A model generated the notes under the pieces. That model ran no database searches. It had not been told where the DNA came from and worked only from the letters and a program-made list of their open reading frames with translations. Positions 62,719 through 64,000 of a stretch of 64,000 bases of DNA are shown here, in pieces; positions within the stretch are counted from its first letter, which is position 1; every line of letters begins with the position of its first letter. The DNA comes from Ilyobacter polytropus DSM 2926. GTDB taxonomy: Bacteria > Fusobacteriota > Fusobacteriia > Fusobacteriales > Fusobacteriaceae. The DNA lies in contig NC_014632.1 of assembly GCF_000165505.1 (NCBI RefSeq), positions 620,001-684,000 on the forward strand. Direction: 5' to 3'. The position numbers and the translations under genes are program-made.

Positions 62719-64000
62719 ATGCATAACTTTGATGTAATAGTAGTGGGAGCTGGCCATGCAGGATGTGATGCAGCTCTAGCAGCAGCGAGAATGGGGATGA
62801 AAACTGCGATATTTACCATAACCTTAGATAATATAGGGGTGATGTCGTGCAATCCTTCCATAGGAGGACCTGCAAAATCTCATCTCGTGAAAGAGATAGA
62901 CGCCCTAGGGGGCGAAATGGGGAGAAACATAGATAAGACCTTTATACAGATGAGGATACTTAATACCAAGAAAGGTCCGGCTGTACGGTCTTTGAGAGCC
63001 CAGGCAGATAAGCAGCTCTATCATATGGAGATGAAAAAAACAATAGAAAATACAGACAATCTGGAATCTATACAGGGGATGGTAACAGAGGTTCTGGTGG
63101 AAGATGGTAAAATAGTAGGTGTAAAAACTAAGGTCGGTGTAGAGTACAGGGCAAAGGCGGTAATTATAGCTTCTGGGACTTTTATGAGAGGACTTATACA
63201 TGTGGGAGACAAGCAGTTTAGAGGTGGAAGAATGGGAGAACTCCCTTCAGATGAACTTCCAATTTCCTTGGAAAAAATAGGACTTAAACTGGGAAGATTC
63301 AAGACTGGTACACCTCCTAGAATTGATGCAAGAACCATAGATTATTCCAAAATAGAGGAACAGCCTGGAGATAAGGAGCTGCTTAAGTTTTCAGACAGAA
63401 CACCGTACTCTGAAATAGAGGGAAGAAAGCAGATACCTTGTCATATAGTTTTCACCAATGAAAAGGTACATGAAACTATCTTAAAAAGCAAGTCTAGATC
63501 TCCCCTCTTTAACGGGACTATACAGGGAACAGGTCCTAGATACTGTCCCTCTATAGAGGATAAGGTATTTAGATACCAGGACAAAACCAGACATCACCTA
63601 TTCCTTGAAAAAGAGGGTTATGGAACAAATGAGGTATATATAAGCGGCTTTTCTAGCTCACTTCCTTCAGATGTACAGTATGAGATGCTTAGAAAAATAG
63701 AGGGTCTTGAGAATGCCAAGATAATGAGATATGCCTATGCAATAGAGTATGATTATATCCTTCCAGAGGAACTAAAGTTTTCATTGGAGACAAAAAAAAT
63801 AGACGGACTTTATCTGGCAGGTCAGATAAACGGGACATCCGGTTATGAAGAAGCTGCTTCTCAAGGGCTCATTGCCGGGATAAATGCTTCTAGAAAAATA
63901 CAGGGAAAAGACCCTGTGGTTTTAGACAGGGCAGATTCCTATATAGGAACCCTAATAGACGACCTCGTAACAAAGGGAACAAATGAGCCCTATAGAATGT
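62719..64000 (+). CDS. mnmG: tRNA uridine-5-carboxymethylaminomethyl modification enzyme MnmG (3' end outside window)
   Basis: 427 codons present; the frame runs off the end. FAD-binding protein that with MnmE modifies U34 of several tRNAs. [21 protein letters not shown] is the FAD motif; [62 protein letters not shown] and [15 protein letters not shown] are classic MnmG. AGGAGG precedes the ATG. Gene order ktrB-ktrA-mnmG is unusual in linking potassium uptake to tRNA modification, probably by chance of operon structure. Confidence 0.97.
   Translation, partial: MHNFDVIVVGAGHAGCDAALAAARMGMKTAIFTITLDNIGVMSCNPSIGGPAKSHLVKEIDALGGEMGRNIDKTFIQMRILNTKKGPAVRSLRAQADKQLYHMEMKKTIENTDNLESIQGMVTEVLVEDGKIVGVKTKVGVEYRAKAVIIASGTFMRGLIHVGDKQFRGGRMGELPSDELPISLEKIGLKLGRFKTGTPPRIDARTIDYSKIEEQPGDKELLKFSDRTPYSEIEGRKQIPCHIVFTNEKVHETILKSKSRSPLFNGTIQGTGPRYCPSIEDKVFRYQDKTRHHLFLEKEGYGTNEVYISGFSSSLPSDVQYEMLRKIEGLENAKIMRYAYAIEYDYILPEELKFSLETKKIDGLYLAGQINGTSGYEEAASQGLIAGINASRKIQGKDPVVLDRADSYIGTLIDDLVTKGTNEPYRM

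Overview
The window looks like chromosomal DNA of a low-GC anaerobe of the Fusobacteriota (Ilyobacter/Propionigenium/Cetobacterium/Fusobacterium type). This is inferred, not proven. Supporting traits are very AT-rich intergenic DNA, Gram-negative envelope genes (gmhA, an RseC-family protein) beside Firmicutes-like gene order (rimP-nusA-ylxR/ylxQ-infB-rbfA), Na+-coupled symporters, and a complete cobalamin-dependent glutamate mutase operon. I see no rRNA or tRNA gene, CRISPR array, prophage or transposase gene.

Region 1 (1-16.3 kb) centres on glutamate fermentation. A plus-strand run glmS-glmL-glmE-mal-citD-citE-citF encodes glutamate mutase, its reactivase, methylaspartate ammonia-lyase and a three-subunit citrate-lyase-type enzyme. 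In this setting that enzyme is best read as citramalate lyase. The genes that make its prosthetic group, attach it and acetylate it (citC-citX-citG) lie upstream on the minus strand, divergent from a winged-helix/BTAD/AAA regulator that has its own short leader ORF. A glutamate/dicarboxylate symporter and a methionine sulfoxide reductase lie between. No mesaconase gene is present.

Region 2 (16.3-25 kb) holds a HAD hydrolase, an alanine/glycine symporter, a pabA-pabB-pabC operon for p-aminobenzoate, a 2-hydroxyacid dehydrogenase, a TIM-barrel isomerase-like protein and serA.

Region 3 (25.8-41.5 kb) is housekeeping: rimP-nusA-ylxRQ-infB-rbfA-recJ, then tig-clpP-clpX-lon-engB, then valS. The valS leader carries a promoter, a 15-codon ORF with five valine codons, and a terminator with alternative pairings. 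This is a complete ribosome-mediated attenuator by inspection and the most interesting signal in the window.

Region 4 (41.5-64 kb) contains a LysR regulator with gmhA, an RseC-family protein, a stand-alone membrane/coiled-coil protein resembling the FtsK N-terminus, maf, mreB, a frameshifted secreted-protein gene, scpB, an RluB-type pseudouridine synthase, a HAD phosphatase, gatCAB, a DUF2147 protein, a rubredoxin, pepT, cysK-cysE, a frameshifted isoprenoid-synthase-like gene, a cobalamin adenosyltransferase, a TPR protein, ktrB-ktrA and the start of mnmG.

Two copies of a non-coding, inverted-repeat-ended element (7670-8079 and 41627-42107) share internal sequence and look like members of a dispersed MITE-like family.
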